From contig JAPKMU010000009.1 in assembly GCA_026645745.1 (NCBI GenBank), positions 1 to 32,314 on the forward strand: 32,314 nucleotides of DNA. The letters are read 5' to 3'. The position numbers and the translations under genes were made by a program. The DNA comes from Anaerolineae bacterium (GTDB taxonomy: Bacteria; Chloroflexota; Anaerolineae; Aggregatilineales; Phototrophicaceae). The notes under the pieces are model-generated. The model had not been told where the DNA came from and ran no database searches. It saw only the letters and a list, made by a program, of their open reading frames with translations. This document shows, one piece after another, positions 8,166 through 16,037 of the stretch (its first letter is position 1; each line of letters starts with the position of its first letter).

Positions 8166-9917
8166 TCACTCGACGCGTAATCCGCGCCACAGCACCGCCG
8201 CCAACAGCAAACTCATCAACACGATTTGCACCGCGATCACCTGCTGCAAACTCTCATGGAACAGCAGAATCCCGATCACCTGAGCAATTCCGGCGATCAT
8301 CGGCAGGATCGTTTCGCTTGCCTTGCCAAGCGCCACCCGGTAGGTGATCACAAGATTGACGATCACATACAGGGACGCGGCAAGCGTGTAGATCGGCAGC
8401 AAAGAAGCAGCCTCAAGATAGGCATCCCCATAAAACAGGCTCAAGATCGGCGTGGGGAACAGCGCCGCCGTTCCAACCAAACCGGTGCAGAACACCGCTC
8501 CACCCGCCAGCATCACAAAAAACAACGGGCGCGTCGGTTGATCAAGCGCTTGGCGGCGTGCGAACAAGGGAACCATAATGATCGTGAGCGGGAGCGCGCC
8601 GAAGTAAGCGATGCGCCCCAAGACACTGACAGCGGCATACAACCCGGACTCGGCGGGCGAAAACAGCGATTTGACCAGCAAGAAATCGCTGTTCGTGATC
8701 AACGCCTGACCGATCAGCGCCGCCAGCGTAAGTCCGGTTAAGCGCACCCATGCTGCTTGATCCGGGTGACGCGCAGCAGACGCAGAACGATTCGGCAGGC
8801 GGCGCAGTGTCCGCAATGCCAACCAGCCGATGATCCACGTAATCAGCATCGACTGACCGACACCCCAGACCGCGCCCTCTAACGCGGCACCTGCGCCCAT
8901 CAGGAGGAGCGCCAGCAGTGCGCCGATCCCCAAACGGGCGACTGCTTCACCGACGTAAGCGGCAGTCAGCCAGTAGAAGGCATTCAATCCTTGAAGCACA
9001 CCGCGATCCGCCATGGCGACGATGAAAAACGGTACGGCAAGCAGGAGCGGCAGCAGCAGCCCCGCACCTGAGAGTTGGAACAGGGTCGCCAAAAACGGCG
9101 CGGCGATCAAGCCGATCACCAGCAGACTCGCGCCGATGATGCTCCACCAGCGCCGCCCGAATACTTTCAGCGCGTGAATCGCCGCGAGATCATCATGGGC
9201 GTTGTATGCCGCGCCATAACGCGCGGCGGTGGTTTGCCATGCGCTCGGCAGCAAGCCGATCAAAAGTTGAAGCGTGACCATCAGCGCGAGTTGGCTGTAC
9301 GCGGCAGGGGAAAGCAAACGTGCCATCACGAGGTTGTAGAGCAGATTCAGCCCGTTCACACCGGTATTGGCGAGCAGAAACACCGTTTTGCCTTCCAGAA
9401 GCGCTCCGGTGATTCGACGGCGCAAGCTCGGCTTGGGCGTGAGCAGTTCGCGCTCCAACCAATCGGCGGCGGCTTGCAGTGTCGCGCGGCTGGTATGCGC
9501 GATCTCATGCGCATCGTCTGGTTGAAGGCGCTCGACAATTGAGAACGGGAAGGTGTACATCAGCGGCAGGATCGGCGCTTCGGTCAAGCCTGCCGCATTG
9601 GTGATTAACCGCGTATCTTCAGACGTGATCCACAATGCGCCCGCAAGCTGGCGATGTGCCTGAGCTTCGTTCATCTTCATGCGTTCGAGCGCGGCGGGGA
9701 CATCTGCCGGATCAAACCATGCCGACTCGAATGCCTCAAGCGCGGTACGCGTTTGGTTCACCAACGGGACAGCGCCGCCGCTGATCTGAATCCATCCTTG
9801 AGTACGGTCGATTTGCGTAGGTGAGAGAGCTTGCGCTTGTTCGACGGTCAGCCCGTTGAGCAAGACCAACGCTTGAATCAGGCGATCAAGAGGCGCAGCA
9901 GCAGGGGAAGTGGTCAC
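8166..9917 (-). CDS. MOP-type polysaccharide flippase with extra N-terminal domain
   Basis: 583 residues. Residues ~170-583 form about 12 membrane helices in the MATE/Wzx-like arrangement of the polysaccharide-biosynthesis branch. Typical parts are GVNGLNLLYNLVMARLLSPA (the N-x-x-x-x-x-x-A-R-L-L start of helix 1), FLLVKSLFSPAESGLYAAVS and LPLTIIMVPLFARR. It should flip a lipid-linked sugar across the membrane. The first ~165 residues are unusual for the family, which normally starts within a few residues of the first helix. They contain ALVLLNGLTVEQAQALSPTQ followed by a short beta strand ending in VPL. This resembles the first conserved box of tyrosine recombinases but without the catalytic Arg (Thr instead). 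The gene is the first of the minus-strand glycan group. The 95-base gap to the next gene suggests separate or internal promotion. Confidence 0.85.
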   Translation of the reverse strand: MTTSPAAAPLDRLIQALVLLNGLTVEQAQALSPTQIDRTQGWIQISGGAVPLVNQTRTALEAFESAWFDPADVPAALERMKMNEAQAHRQLAGALWITSEDTRLITNAAGLTEAPILPLMYTFPFSIVERLQPDDAHEIAHTSRATLQAAADWLERELLTPKPSLRRRITGALLEGKTVFLLANTGVNGLNLLYNLVMARLLSPAAYSQLALMVTLQLLIGLLPSAWQTTAARYGAAYNAHDDLAAIHALKVFGRRWWSIIGASLLVIGLIAAPFLATLFQLSGAGLLLPLLLAVPFFIVAMADRGVLQGLNAFYWLTAAYVGEAVARLGIGALLALLLMGAGAALEGAVWGVGQSMLITWIIGWLALRTLRRLPNRSASAARHPDQAAWVRLTGLTLAALIGQALITNSDFLLVKSLFSPAESGLYAAVSVLGRIAYFGALPLTIIMVPLFARRQALDQPTRPLFFVMLAGGAVFCTGLVGTAALFPTPILSLFYGDAYLEAASLLPIYTLAASLYVIVNLVITYRVALGKASETILPMIAGIAQVIGILLFHESLQQVIAVQIVLMSLLLAAVLWRGLRVE

Positions 9918-10000
9918 GGGTGTTCGCTCGACGGTGTGTTAGCCGATCTTCTACCGTCATTGTAAAGCGGAGCAGAGGTTAACAATCGTAAGGGTTGTTT

Positions 10001-10033
10001 TCATCCTGTCGCACCTCAGGTGCGACAGGATGA
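10001..10033. terminator. 33-bp near-perfect palindrome after the EGAPPPD-repeat gene
   Basis: TCATCCTGTCGCACCT-C-AGGTGCGACAGGATGA is a 16-base arm and its exact complement around a single C. It begins ten bases after the stop of the minus-strand gene ending at 10044. It is GC-rich enough to end transcription, but no U-run follows on the minus strand, so a role as a stabilising 3' hairpin or a protein-binding palindrome remains possible. Confidence 0.6.
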
Positions 10034-10043
10034 GGAGTACGAC

Positions 10044-11672
10044 CTAACTGCACGAAACGCCGTTTTCACCGACGGGCACGCATGTCTCCGTGTGACCGCC
10101 CGTTTCCGGGTCGTACCATGCCGAGAACGAGTAACCGCCTACGCTGACGGTGCAGCCGAAGAAGCCGTTGCCATCGCTGTAGCACTTCGCGCCTTCGTTC
10201 GCGCCTTCTTCTTCCGGTGCGCCAAACGGCAGCGGACGCGGCGGCGGATCGGTCGGCGGGATGATGCGGATAATGTCCACTTCGTACTGCATCCCGCCGT
10301 CATCAGTCGGGGTCGGCGGAACATTCGGGTCAGCGATCATGATCTCGAACGCGCACGGATCAGCGGGCGGCAGCACCATGAGCGGCGTCAGTTCGAGTTC
10401 GCTCGCGCTGGCACGGCTGGCAGCTTCGCGGACTTTCTGAACAGCGGGCAGCAGCAGCCCGGTGGTCTGCGGGCAAGCGTCGGGATCAGCGGGCGGGTTA
10501 AACGCCAGCAAAATGTGTTCGCGGGTCTGCGGGATCGGGTCACCAGTTCCGGGCTGTGCGATATCCGCGACATCTTCTGGGATGAGGCAAATCTGTGATC
10601 CGTCCACGATGACATAATACGCGCAGTCGAACGGATCGGGCGGCGGTGCGCCTTCCGTGCCACCTTGATCGAGCGTGATCACCGGCGGGATCGTCACGAG
10701 GCAGTACGCCTGACCTTCATGGATCACGAGGTGATAGCATGTTCCCGGTTCGGGCGGCGGCGGTGCTTCTGAACTGCCCGGCGGCAAACCGAATTCCGGC
10801 GGGGTGGGGATCAAGCAGATGAATGAGCCATCTACCAGCACCTGATAATAGCAGGAGGTATCCGGCGGCGGTGCGCCTTCCGTGCCACCCACAGGCGCGA
10901 GTCCGGTCAGCGTCGGTTCGGTGCGCATCAAGCAGATGAAGTTTCCATTGACGACGACGCCGTACCAGCACGAGGTATCCGGCGGCGGTGCGCCTTCGGT
11001 GCTGCCGCCCATGCCCGTGATCGTCGGCGGGAGGGTTTGCAAGCACATCATCGTCCCGTCAATAATGACATAACGGTAGCAGTCAAAATCTGGCGGCGGT
11101 GCGCCTTCGCTTGCGCCGACATCTCCTTTGATGTCGCCAATTTTTATGTACGCCGCGCGCGGGAACGTCTGCACGGTTGGCACAACACGATCACACGGCT
11201 CATTGAAGCGGACGACGCTGCCTGCAACATAGCCGAGCGCGATCCGATACCACAATTGATCGATGATGATGACTTTTTGCAGGACAACCGCGAATTCACC
11301 CGGCTGAAGCTGACCAACAACAGGCGCATTCAGATCAGGCGCTTGGCGGATATTCACCGCGTCCCCGAAGGTGGCGATCAGACAGCGTTCGTTATCTGCC
11401 GGGAAGCCGGGAAGCGGTGCGGACGCCGCGGGCGTGGATGTTGCGCCTTCGACCGGGCAGCCGCGATTAGCAGGATCGCCAAACGTGTCCGGGCATGCGT
11501 CGTTCGCATCATCGATCGTATCGCTGTCACGATCTTGGAACGGCGCGGGAGTAGGCGTACAGTCGGGTCCCCCGGCGGTGCCGCATGGCACACTTTGTGC
11601 GTGAACACTCACCCCCACACTGACAATCAAGACAGCGATTGTCAGCACTAACAAAAGTGCTTTTTTCTTCAT
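10044..11672 (-). CDS. Secreted protein with SH3b domain and five two-Cys EGAPPPD repeats
   Basis: 542 residues from MKKKALLLVLTIAVLIVSVG; the ORF is open upstream, but this ATG begins a clear signal peptide with AAGGGG 12 bases before it. In order: signal peptide to ~27; a Ca-binding thrombospondin-type-3-like stretch (DRDSDTIDDANDACPDTFGD); and an SH3b domain around AVNIRQAPDLNAPVVGQLQP to YVAGSVV. Five tandem modules follow at residues ~187-375, each about 38 residues, of form S/T-E-G-A-P-P-P-D-x-x-C-Y-x-x-V-x-x-D-G-x-x-x-C-L. Then comes LLLPAVQKVREAASRA, a motif otherwise seen after the pilin-like N-terminus of DUF1559 proteins, and a Cys-rich tail (KCYSDGNGFFGC ... ETCVPVGENGVSC). It is exported and probably disulfide-rich. 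I recognise no known function for the repeat. Confidence 0.88.
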   Translation of the reverse strand: MKKKALLLVLTIAVLIVSVGVSVHAQSVPCGTAGGPDCTPTPAPFQDRDSDTIDDANDACPDTFGDPANRGCPVEGATSTPAASAPLPGFPADNERCLIATFGDAVNIRQAPDLNAPVVGQLQPGEFAVVLQKVIIIDQLWYRIALGYVAGSVVRFNEPCDRVVPTVQTFPRAAYIKIGDIKGDVGASEGAPPPDFDCYRYVIIDGTMMCLQTLPPTITGMGGSTEGAPPPDTSCWYGVVVNGNFICLMRTEPTLTGLAPVGGTEGAPPPDTSCYYQVLVDGSFICLIPTPPEFGLPPGSSEAPPPPEPGTCYHLVIHEGQAYCLVTIPPVITLDQGGTEGAPPPDPFDCAYYVIVDGSQICLIPEDVADIAQPGTGDPIPQTREHILLAFNPPADPDACPQTTGLLLPAVQKVREAASRASASELELTPLMVLPPADPCAFEIMIADPNVPPTPTDDGGMQYEVDIIRIIPPTDPPPRPLPFGAPEEEGANEGAKCYSDGNGFFGCTVSVGGYSFSAWYDPETGGHTETCVPVGENGVSCS

Positions 11673-11826
11673 GATGCTTTTACCCCTTGAACAACTTAAG
11701 CAAACATGGAACTCCTGACACGCCGATACCGTAACACGAAATGAAACAATTCCGCAAGCATTTTTAGCAAATGTATACAAATCCATAAACGAATCGTTAC
11801 ACTGTGACAAGACCTCGCATGGAATC

Positions 11827-11860
11827 AAAAGCGGCGGCGCATCTCAGCGCCGCCGCCTGG
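11827..11860 (-). terminator. Rho-independent terminator of PA14/SH3b gene
   Basis: Read on the minus strand, GCGGCGGCGC, a six-base loop TGAGAT, and GCGCCGCCGC make a perfect ten-pair stem followed by TTTTGATT. It lies 34 bases after the stop at 11894. It separates this gene from the EGAPPPD-repeat gene, so each is probably its own transcription unit. Confidence 0.85.
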
Positions 11861-11893
11861 TTTCCCGACTTTCTTTCAACTGCTGAATGCTGT

Positions 11894-13321
11894 CTAGCCC
11901 GTGATCGGGATACTGCCGACGTTCGCGCCTGCCGGAACGAGCACCGTATACTGCGCCGTCACCCAACCGACGATCCCGTTATAGTTGATCTGCCACCACT
12001 GGTTCGCCGCGTTGCGTCCAACCAGCACCGCCGACTGACCTGCCGGAAGGCGACCGATACGACTGCTCGTCGTGCCCGGACCGGAGCGGATATTGACCGT
12101 GTATGGGTTCGCAAGCACGGTGATACCCGTCACAGGCGGCGCGGTGGTCGGGGGCGGCTGCACAACCGTACCGTCCACAACCGGCACACCCGCGCCGTTG
12201 ACCACGCTCAAGTAACCCGCGCTCGACCAACCCTGAACGCCGCCCACCTGAAGCAGATACCACGTTCCCGCAGCGTTACGACCCAAAACCGGATACTGCT
12301 CATTGCGGTTGATGCGCGTCACAATCGCAGCAAATGGATCAGGTGCTTGGCGCACGTTCAAGCGATACGCCGTCACAATCGCCGACGCGCCTGTAATCGG
12401 GGCTGTCGTCGGCACAACCGGCGTGGCAGCAAGCAGTTGCAAATCAAGGAAAGCATTCGCCGTGTATTCGACATAATCGACTTGGAAGTTGTTCGCGCCT
12501 GCCGGGAGCGTCACCTGAGCTTGCAGCGTTTGACCGACTGCGCCGGTCAACTGATTGATGACCAATGCGCCGTTGATGAACACGCGAACACCGTCATCGA
12601 CATTGATGCGCAGCGTGTACAAGCCGCCAGAAAGCCCCTGAACGCTGGTGAACCGCGCCGACCAGTTATCCGCTGGAACACTGCCAATCGGAGAATTCGT
12701 CCCCGCATTAAAATTGAGCGAAGGCAGCGTAACAATCGCCGCCGGATCACCCGCAAGGGCGGTATTGGCGTAATACTGCGCTGTCCACGGGGACGGCAAG
12801 CCAACGGTTGAACCACCGCCTGTTGGTGGAGGGGTGCCAAACGGCGGCTGCGGGTTCGTCGCAGCATTGGCATACGAGAAATACAGGTATGCGAGGCTTT
12901 CCACTTCGCGGTAGTCGATCTGAATGTGATACACACCTGCCGCACTCACGACGACATCGGCGCTGATGGTCTGCCCAACTTGACCACTAGCAAACGTGTC
13001 GATCACCGGCTGCCCGAAGTTAAAGGTCACGCGGGCATTATCATCCGCAAGCAGGAAGAAACGATACGTCCCCGGCTGAAACGCGATATCCGCCGCGAAA
13101 CGTGCAGAAAAGTTATCTGCCTGAACTTCAGCCGCTGGCGTGCCTGTTCCCCAGTTGAAGTTGATGTTTCCTTCATAACGGGAAAGGGCGGGCGTGCCGC
13201 TCAGGGTGGGATTGTTATAATACTGGGCGTACCATGTCGCACCTTGAGCCGACACGGGCGCAATCAATCCAAGGCTGAACAGCGCGAGCACCAACACAGT
13301 CAGCGCAATTGTCCGCTTCAT
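11894..13321 (-). CDS. Secreted protein with two PA14 and two SH3b domains
   Basis: 475 residues. The signal peptide is MKRTIALTVLVLALFSLGLI with cleavage after VSAQ. Two PA14-type beta sandwiches follow (~28-155 and ~175-300). Each starts W-x-A-Q-Y-Y-x-N-x-x-L-x-G and contains D-N-x-S-A-R-F and, in the second, YTLRINVDDGVRVFINGALV, the classic PA14 core. Pro/Gly/Thr-rich linkers separate the parts. Two SH3b domains close the protein: YRLNVRQAPDPFAAIVTRIN ... GWSSAGYLSVV and YTVNIRSGPGTTSSRIGRLP ... GWVTAQYTVLV. PA14 domains bind carbohydrates or glycoproteins and SH3b domains bind cell-wall or peptide ligands, so a surface carbohydrate-binding role is likely. GGAG sits 11 bases before the ATG. 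A TATAAT promoter upstream and a terminator downstream make it a single-gene unit. Confidence 0.93.
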   Translation of the reverse strand: MKRTIALTVLVLALFSLGLIAPVSAQGATWYAQYYNNPTLSGTPALSRYEGNINFNWGTGTPAAEVQADNFSARFAADIAFQPGTYRFFLLADDNARVTFNFGQPVIDTFASGQVGQTISADVVVSAAGVYHIQIDYREVESLAYLYFSYANAATNPQPPFGTPPPTGGGSTVGLPSPWTAQYYANTALAGDPAAIVTLPSLNFNAGTNSPIGSVPADNWSARFTSVQGLSGGLYTLRINVDDGVRVFINGALVINQLTGAVGQTLQAQVTLPAGANNFQVDYVEYTANAFLDLQLLAATPVVPTTAPITGASAIVTAYRLNVRQAPDPFAAIVTRINRNEQYPVLGRNAAGTWYLLQVGGVQGWSSAGYLSVVNGAGVPVVDGTVVQPPPTTAPPVTGITVLANPYTVNIRSGPGTTSSRIGRLPAGQSAVLVGRNAANQWWQINYNGIVGWVTAQYTVLVPAGANVGSIPITG

Positions 13322-13363
13322 CTTGAAGTCTCCTCACACATCCCCAAAAGTCACTGTATTTGG

Positions 13364-13390
13364 ATTATAGTCCTTTTATGCCGTGATCAA
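13364..13390 (-). promoter_or_regulatory. Promoter of PA14/SH3b gene
   Basis: On the minus strand TATAAT (13369-13364) matches the sigma-70-type -10 perfectly. TTGATC (13390-13385) is a four-of-six -35 with a 15-base spacer, slightly short. The start of transcription would fall near 13357, giving a leader of about 35 bases that includes the GGAG ribosome site. Confidence 0.6.
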
Positions 13391-13452
13391 TGGGATCGTA
13401 GGTTGAACGTCAACCAAACGAAAGTATGAGTCGCTTGACATACGTTTTGCTG

Positions 13453-13479
13453 AAATTGGGAACTTTTTTGCCCCAATTT
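13453..13479 (-). terminator. Hairpin after the propeller gene
   Basis: AAATTGGG (13453-13460) and CCCAATTT (13472-13479) pair perfectly around an 11-base loop, five bases past the stop of the minus-strand gene at 13485. There is no U-run after it on the minus strand. It is a weak intrinsic terminator candidate. Confidence 0.4.
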
Positions 13480-13484
13480 GTGTC

Positions 13485-14600
13485 CTAAGGACTTACCCAA
13501 ATGGGTGACCCCCACAAGATCGCGCCGACATTCAATTTGTCCGCATCATCGCCCGTATTCGGGATTGTGAGCAGTTCCCCGTCACGGTAGATCGCTGCTG
13601 CGCCAAAATCCGGGAAACCGAGAAAAGCGATAGAACGTCCATCGGGCGAGAGCGTCACCCGCGACGGTGCGCCGGGGAACGCCACCGAAGTCGCCTCTGG
13701 GGTGAGCGGATCGAACGCCTCCCAGAAAAATCCGGTATCCGCCACATGCCCAAACCCGATCCGGTAAGTGCTTTCCGCTCCACTGATGGTCATCATCAGC
13801 GACGGTACAAATGCCGAACTTCCATCGCTGAAAATCTCCAGCCACTCACCTTGATCGTTCAAGATGATCAGGCGGTTTGACAAACTAAACAAACCTTCGA
13901 TGCTGCCGCCAATCGACTCTTGTGGGATCATGGTCAGCGCGGTTGGGATACCCGCCGCTGTGAACTGCTCGACGTGAGTCACGCCTGTGGGCAAGGTCAA
14001 CCAGACGGTAATCGTCTCTCCCTGCCAGATGACCGCCGGGGGAATGCCGAATACTTCCATCATGATCGGCACGCTGATCCCGTTCATCGTCTCGCGGTTC
14101 AAGATGAACAGCGCCGCTTGAGAACTCCCAAAATCGATCTGCGTCCATGCGAGTGATTCGCCATCGGGCGACCACACAGGCGCGGATCGACTGACTGCAC
14201 GATCCGGTACGCCTTCAACAAACAGGGACGGGCTTTCAGGCTGCCCCACAAGCGGGCGCGATTCCCCTGTTACAGTATTCAAAACAAACAAATCTGAGGG
14301 CAGATCAAAGTCCGCGATCAGCCCTTCCGTTTCCAATCGATCCAGCGCATCGATGCCGACTTGCGCTGCGGCTTTGTAGGCGATCCACGCGCCATCCGGC
14401 GAGAGAACCGGAGCAGAAATTGTGCCGCCTTCGGTGATTTGCTCCGGCGCGGCGGTGAGATCAACCGGATCGATCCGCCAGAGATCGCCGCGTACCCACA
14501 AGAAAATAGGCGCGTTGGGTGGCTCAGTTTGCGCCGCTGCTCCGATTGAGAACAGTAAGAAAAGTGGTACAAGTAGCCCACGCAGTAAACGGACAGACAT
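13485..14600 (-). CDS. Secreted PD40/TolB-like beta-propeller protein
   Basis: 371 residues. The signal peptide MSVRLLRGLLVPLFLLFSIG ends at AAAQ. The mature part carries repeated WD40-like PD40 motifs: LSPDGAWIAYKA (~67), WSPDGESLAWTQ (~143) and LSPDGRSIAFLG (~317). Between them are blades of form D-L-F-V-L-N-x-x-T-G-E and Q-A-A-L-F-I-L-N-R-E-T. It also begins IFLWVRGDLWRIDP, an opening common in TolB-like proteins of Chloroflexota. It is about half a full TolB propeller set, so probably a six-bladed propeller with divergent blades. It would act outside the cytoplasmic membrane, likely as a binding scaffold; no catalytic residues are evident. The divergent promoter region at 14601-14680 separates it from the 86-residue gene. 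Confidence 0.85.
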   Translation of the reverse strand: MSVRLLRGLLVPLFLLFSIGAAAQTEPPNAPIFLWVRGDLWRIDPVDLTAAPEQITEGGTISAPVLSPDGAWIAYKAAAQVGIDALDRLETEGLIADFDLPSDLFVLNTVTGESRPLVGQPESPSLFVEGVPDRAVSRSAPVWSPDGESLAWTQIDFGSSQAALFILNRETMNGISVPIMMEVFGIPPAVIWQGETITVWLTLPTGVTHVEQFTAAGIPTALTMIPQESIGGSIEGLFSLSNRLIILNDQGEWLEIFSDGSSAFVPSLMMTISGAESTYRIGFGHVADTGFFWEAFDPLTPEATSVAFPGAPSRVTLSPDGRSIAFLGFPDFGAAAIYRDGELLTIPNTGDDADKLNVGAILWGSPIWVSP

Positions 14601-14680
14601 GTGTTATCCTCGTATTTACACAAGCCTTGAGGTCGTGACAATTCTGTAACATCTTTACGGAATACGGTACACGGAGTCGA

Positions 14681-14686
14681 TATAAT
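14681..14686 (+). promoter_or_regulatory. -10 element of the 86-residue protein gene
   Basis: A perfect TATAAT. No clear -35 lies 16-18 bases before it. Because the upstream in-frame ATG at 14685 is part of this hexamer, it cannot be within the transcript, which supports translation from 14796 instead and a leader of about 100 bases. Confidence 0.5.
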
Positions 14687-14795
14687 GCAGACACTAGGAA
14701 CTTACACCAATTCGTCTGAGAGTCGTTCTGCATCCTCTCTCCATACAGGGGCTGTCCGAACAGAACGAACGCGCGACCGTTCATACGGAGTCATT

Positions 14796-15056
14796 ATGTC
14801 GGCTGTTGAAGACCCGTCGCTGCCTCCTCGATACCTTGTCGAACATTTCCGCAAGGTTTATGAAAAGGCGCATCAACGTGAGCCGATGGTGCGCTACATG
14901 GGCAACCACTGGTATTACGTCAATGGTGAGACGGTGCATCGCACCACGCTGATTGAAGAAATTCAGCGTTTGCAGCATCTTATACAGCGGCAGAACATCG
15001 TCAAGACCGATCAGAACTTGCTCAAACGGTTGATCGCCAAGCTCAAGAGTCTATAA
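14796..15056 (+). CDS. Small helical protein of unknown function
   Basis: 86 residues, starting MSAVEDPSLPPRYLVEHFRK. GGAG lies five bases before this ATG. A longer frame from 14685 would begin inside the -10 box, so it is not used. The protein has a short ordered stretch MVRYMGNHWYYVNGETVHRT, which looks like a beta hairpin. A long amphipathic helix follows (TLIEEIQRLQHLIQRQNIVK ... LLKRLIAKLKSL) with leucine spacing compatible with a coiled coil or dimerisation helix. It is strongly basic at the C-terminus, without a signal peptide or membrane helix, hence cytoplasmic and possibly nucleic-acid- or partner-binding. I recognise no family. It is transcribed divergently from the propeller gene and convergently with the next gene, so it stands alone. 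Confidence 0.75.
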   Translation: MSAVEDPSLPPRYLVEHFRKVYEKAHQREPMVRYMGNHWYYVNGETVHRTTLIEEIQRLQHLIQRQNIVKTDQNLLKRLIAKLKSL

Positions 15057-15084
15057 CTTTCAAATCCGCACGACAATCCAGCAT

Positions 15085-15918
15085 TTAGCGCGACGGTGCT
15101 TGCTGCGCAGCGGCGCGTGTGACATCTTGGCGGCGTTCGCGATGATTGCGAATCGTCCCCTGTGCCAAATCGTAAAACCCGCCAACATTATCCACAGATG
15201 GAATCCAGTAGCGCCTCGCGGTACGGAAGCGTCCGCGTTCTGCGTCGAGTTTACGGATCGTCAAGCGGCTGCGCTGAATCAAGACCGCCATATCACCCCA
15301 ACGCACTTTTGTTTTACCCGCTTCCACCCCACCGGGGAAAACCGTCAGTTTGGGATGCAGTTTGACAGGCTTACCCGCCCGCAGTGACGCGGCAATCTTC
15401 GATGCTGTGATGTACGCAATCGGGTTACGCACGCGGTCCACGAAGCGTTTCAAACTGCCGTGACGCGGCAGCACGCGGAACACATGCCCATCATCCACCT
15501 CGATGATGTGTGCACCCCATTGGATGATCGGCGTCATACCGAGGTAAAACCCGCGCCCGCCTTCCCGAAAATGCGCGATTTCAGGATACGGATACTTAAA
15601 CGACTCTTTGCCGCGCACCCACACAAACCCTTTGGAATAAAACCGGATTTCTTCGTTTGGACGGATGATCATGCGCAGAAACGCGATCAAACCGCGCAGC
15701 GCGGATAACCCGCCAAGCACAATCGCCACCAGCTTGCCAATATCGATCAATAGGCGATCTGCGAGTCCGCGTCCCGCCGCTTCGCCAAGCGCCAGATACG
15801 CGCCGAGTGCCGCCAGCGTGATAAGCACCATGCGGATAAAAATCCCCCGGTAGCGAGCGCGTGATGATTGATATTGAAAGATTAAGCGGTTCTTTTCATC
15901 AGGTGTTACAGCAGACAT
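15085..15918 (-). CDS. Two-TM membrane protein with PH-like C-terminal region
   Basis: 277 residues from MSAVTPDEKNRLIFQYQSSR. The frame is open for a further 59 codons, but this ATG has a very strong ribosome site (AAGGAGGGG, four bases away). Two hydrophobic helices lie at ~27-45 (IRMVLITLAALGAYLALG) and ~58-80 (IGKLVAIVLGGLSALRGLIA). The large C-terminal part faces the cytoplasm. It begins EEIRFYSKGFVWVRGKESFK and PEIAHFREGGRGFYLG, and runs to HVFRVLPRHGSLKRFVDRVR. The pattern of a beta strand, a W/Y-x-E-I element and a final helix resembles PH-like membrane domains (YcxB- or DUF6585-like); this is a weak pattern match. No catalytic residues are seen. It stands alone between convergent and divergent neighbours. 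Function unknown. Confidence 0.8.
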   Translation of the reverse strand: MSAVTPDEKNRLIFQYQSSRARYRGIFIRMVLITLAALGAYLALGEAAGRGLADRLLIDIGKLVAIVLGGLSALRGLIAFLRMIIRPNEEIRFYSKGFVWVRGKESFKYPYPEIAHFREGGRGFYLGMTPIIQWGAHIIEVDDGHVFRVLPRHGSLKRFVDRVRNPIAYITASKIAASLRAGKPVKLHPKLTVFPGGVEAGKTKVRWGDMAVLIQRSRLTIRKLDAERGRFRTARRYWIPSVDNVGGFYDLAQGTIRNHRERRQDVTRAAAQQAPSR

Positions 15919-15946
15919 CGCGCCCCTCCTTAGATTGATGCTCATG

Positions 15947-15975
15947 TTTGTAGTCGGAAAGCGCTCACGGCGCAA
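15947..15975 (-). promoter_or_regulatory. Possible promoter of the PH-like membrane gene
   Basis: On the minus strand TTGCGC (15975-15970) and TACAAA (15952-15947) are separated by exactly 17 bases. Both boxes are imperfect. The leader would be about 20-25 bases, ending in the strong AAGGAGGGG site. Confidence 0.35.
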
Positions 15976-16037
15976 GCGGTTGAAAAGTACGGGGTCGGGC
16001 AAACGCATCAAATCATAGTCAAGCGGCGAAATGCCAG

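Noticed and set aside
9420-9917. Mobile-element integrase
   Set aside because: The integrase-like stretch lacks the catalytic Arg/His/Tyr set, is fused in frame to a flippase and has no flanking att-like repeats.
11804-12811. 335-residue open frame on the plus strand
   Set aside because: It lies antisense to the PA14/SH3b gene, is rich in Arg/His/Cys without domain structure, and covers that gene's terminator; an out-of-frame shadow.
14685-14795. Longer N-terminus for the 86-residue protein
   Set aside because: The ATG at 14685 is part of the TATAAT hexamer and the translated extension is low-complexity Ser/Thr/Arg.
15188-15196. Perfect DnaA box TTATCCACA
   Set aside because: It is a single copy inside a coding sequence, with no AT-rich unwinding region or dnaA/dnaN genes, so it does not indicate an origin.
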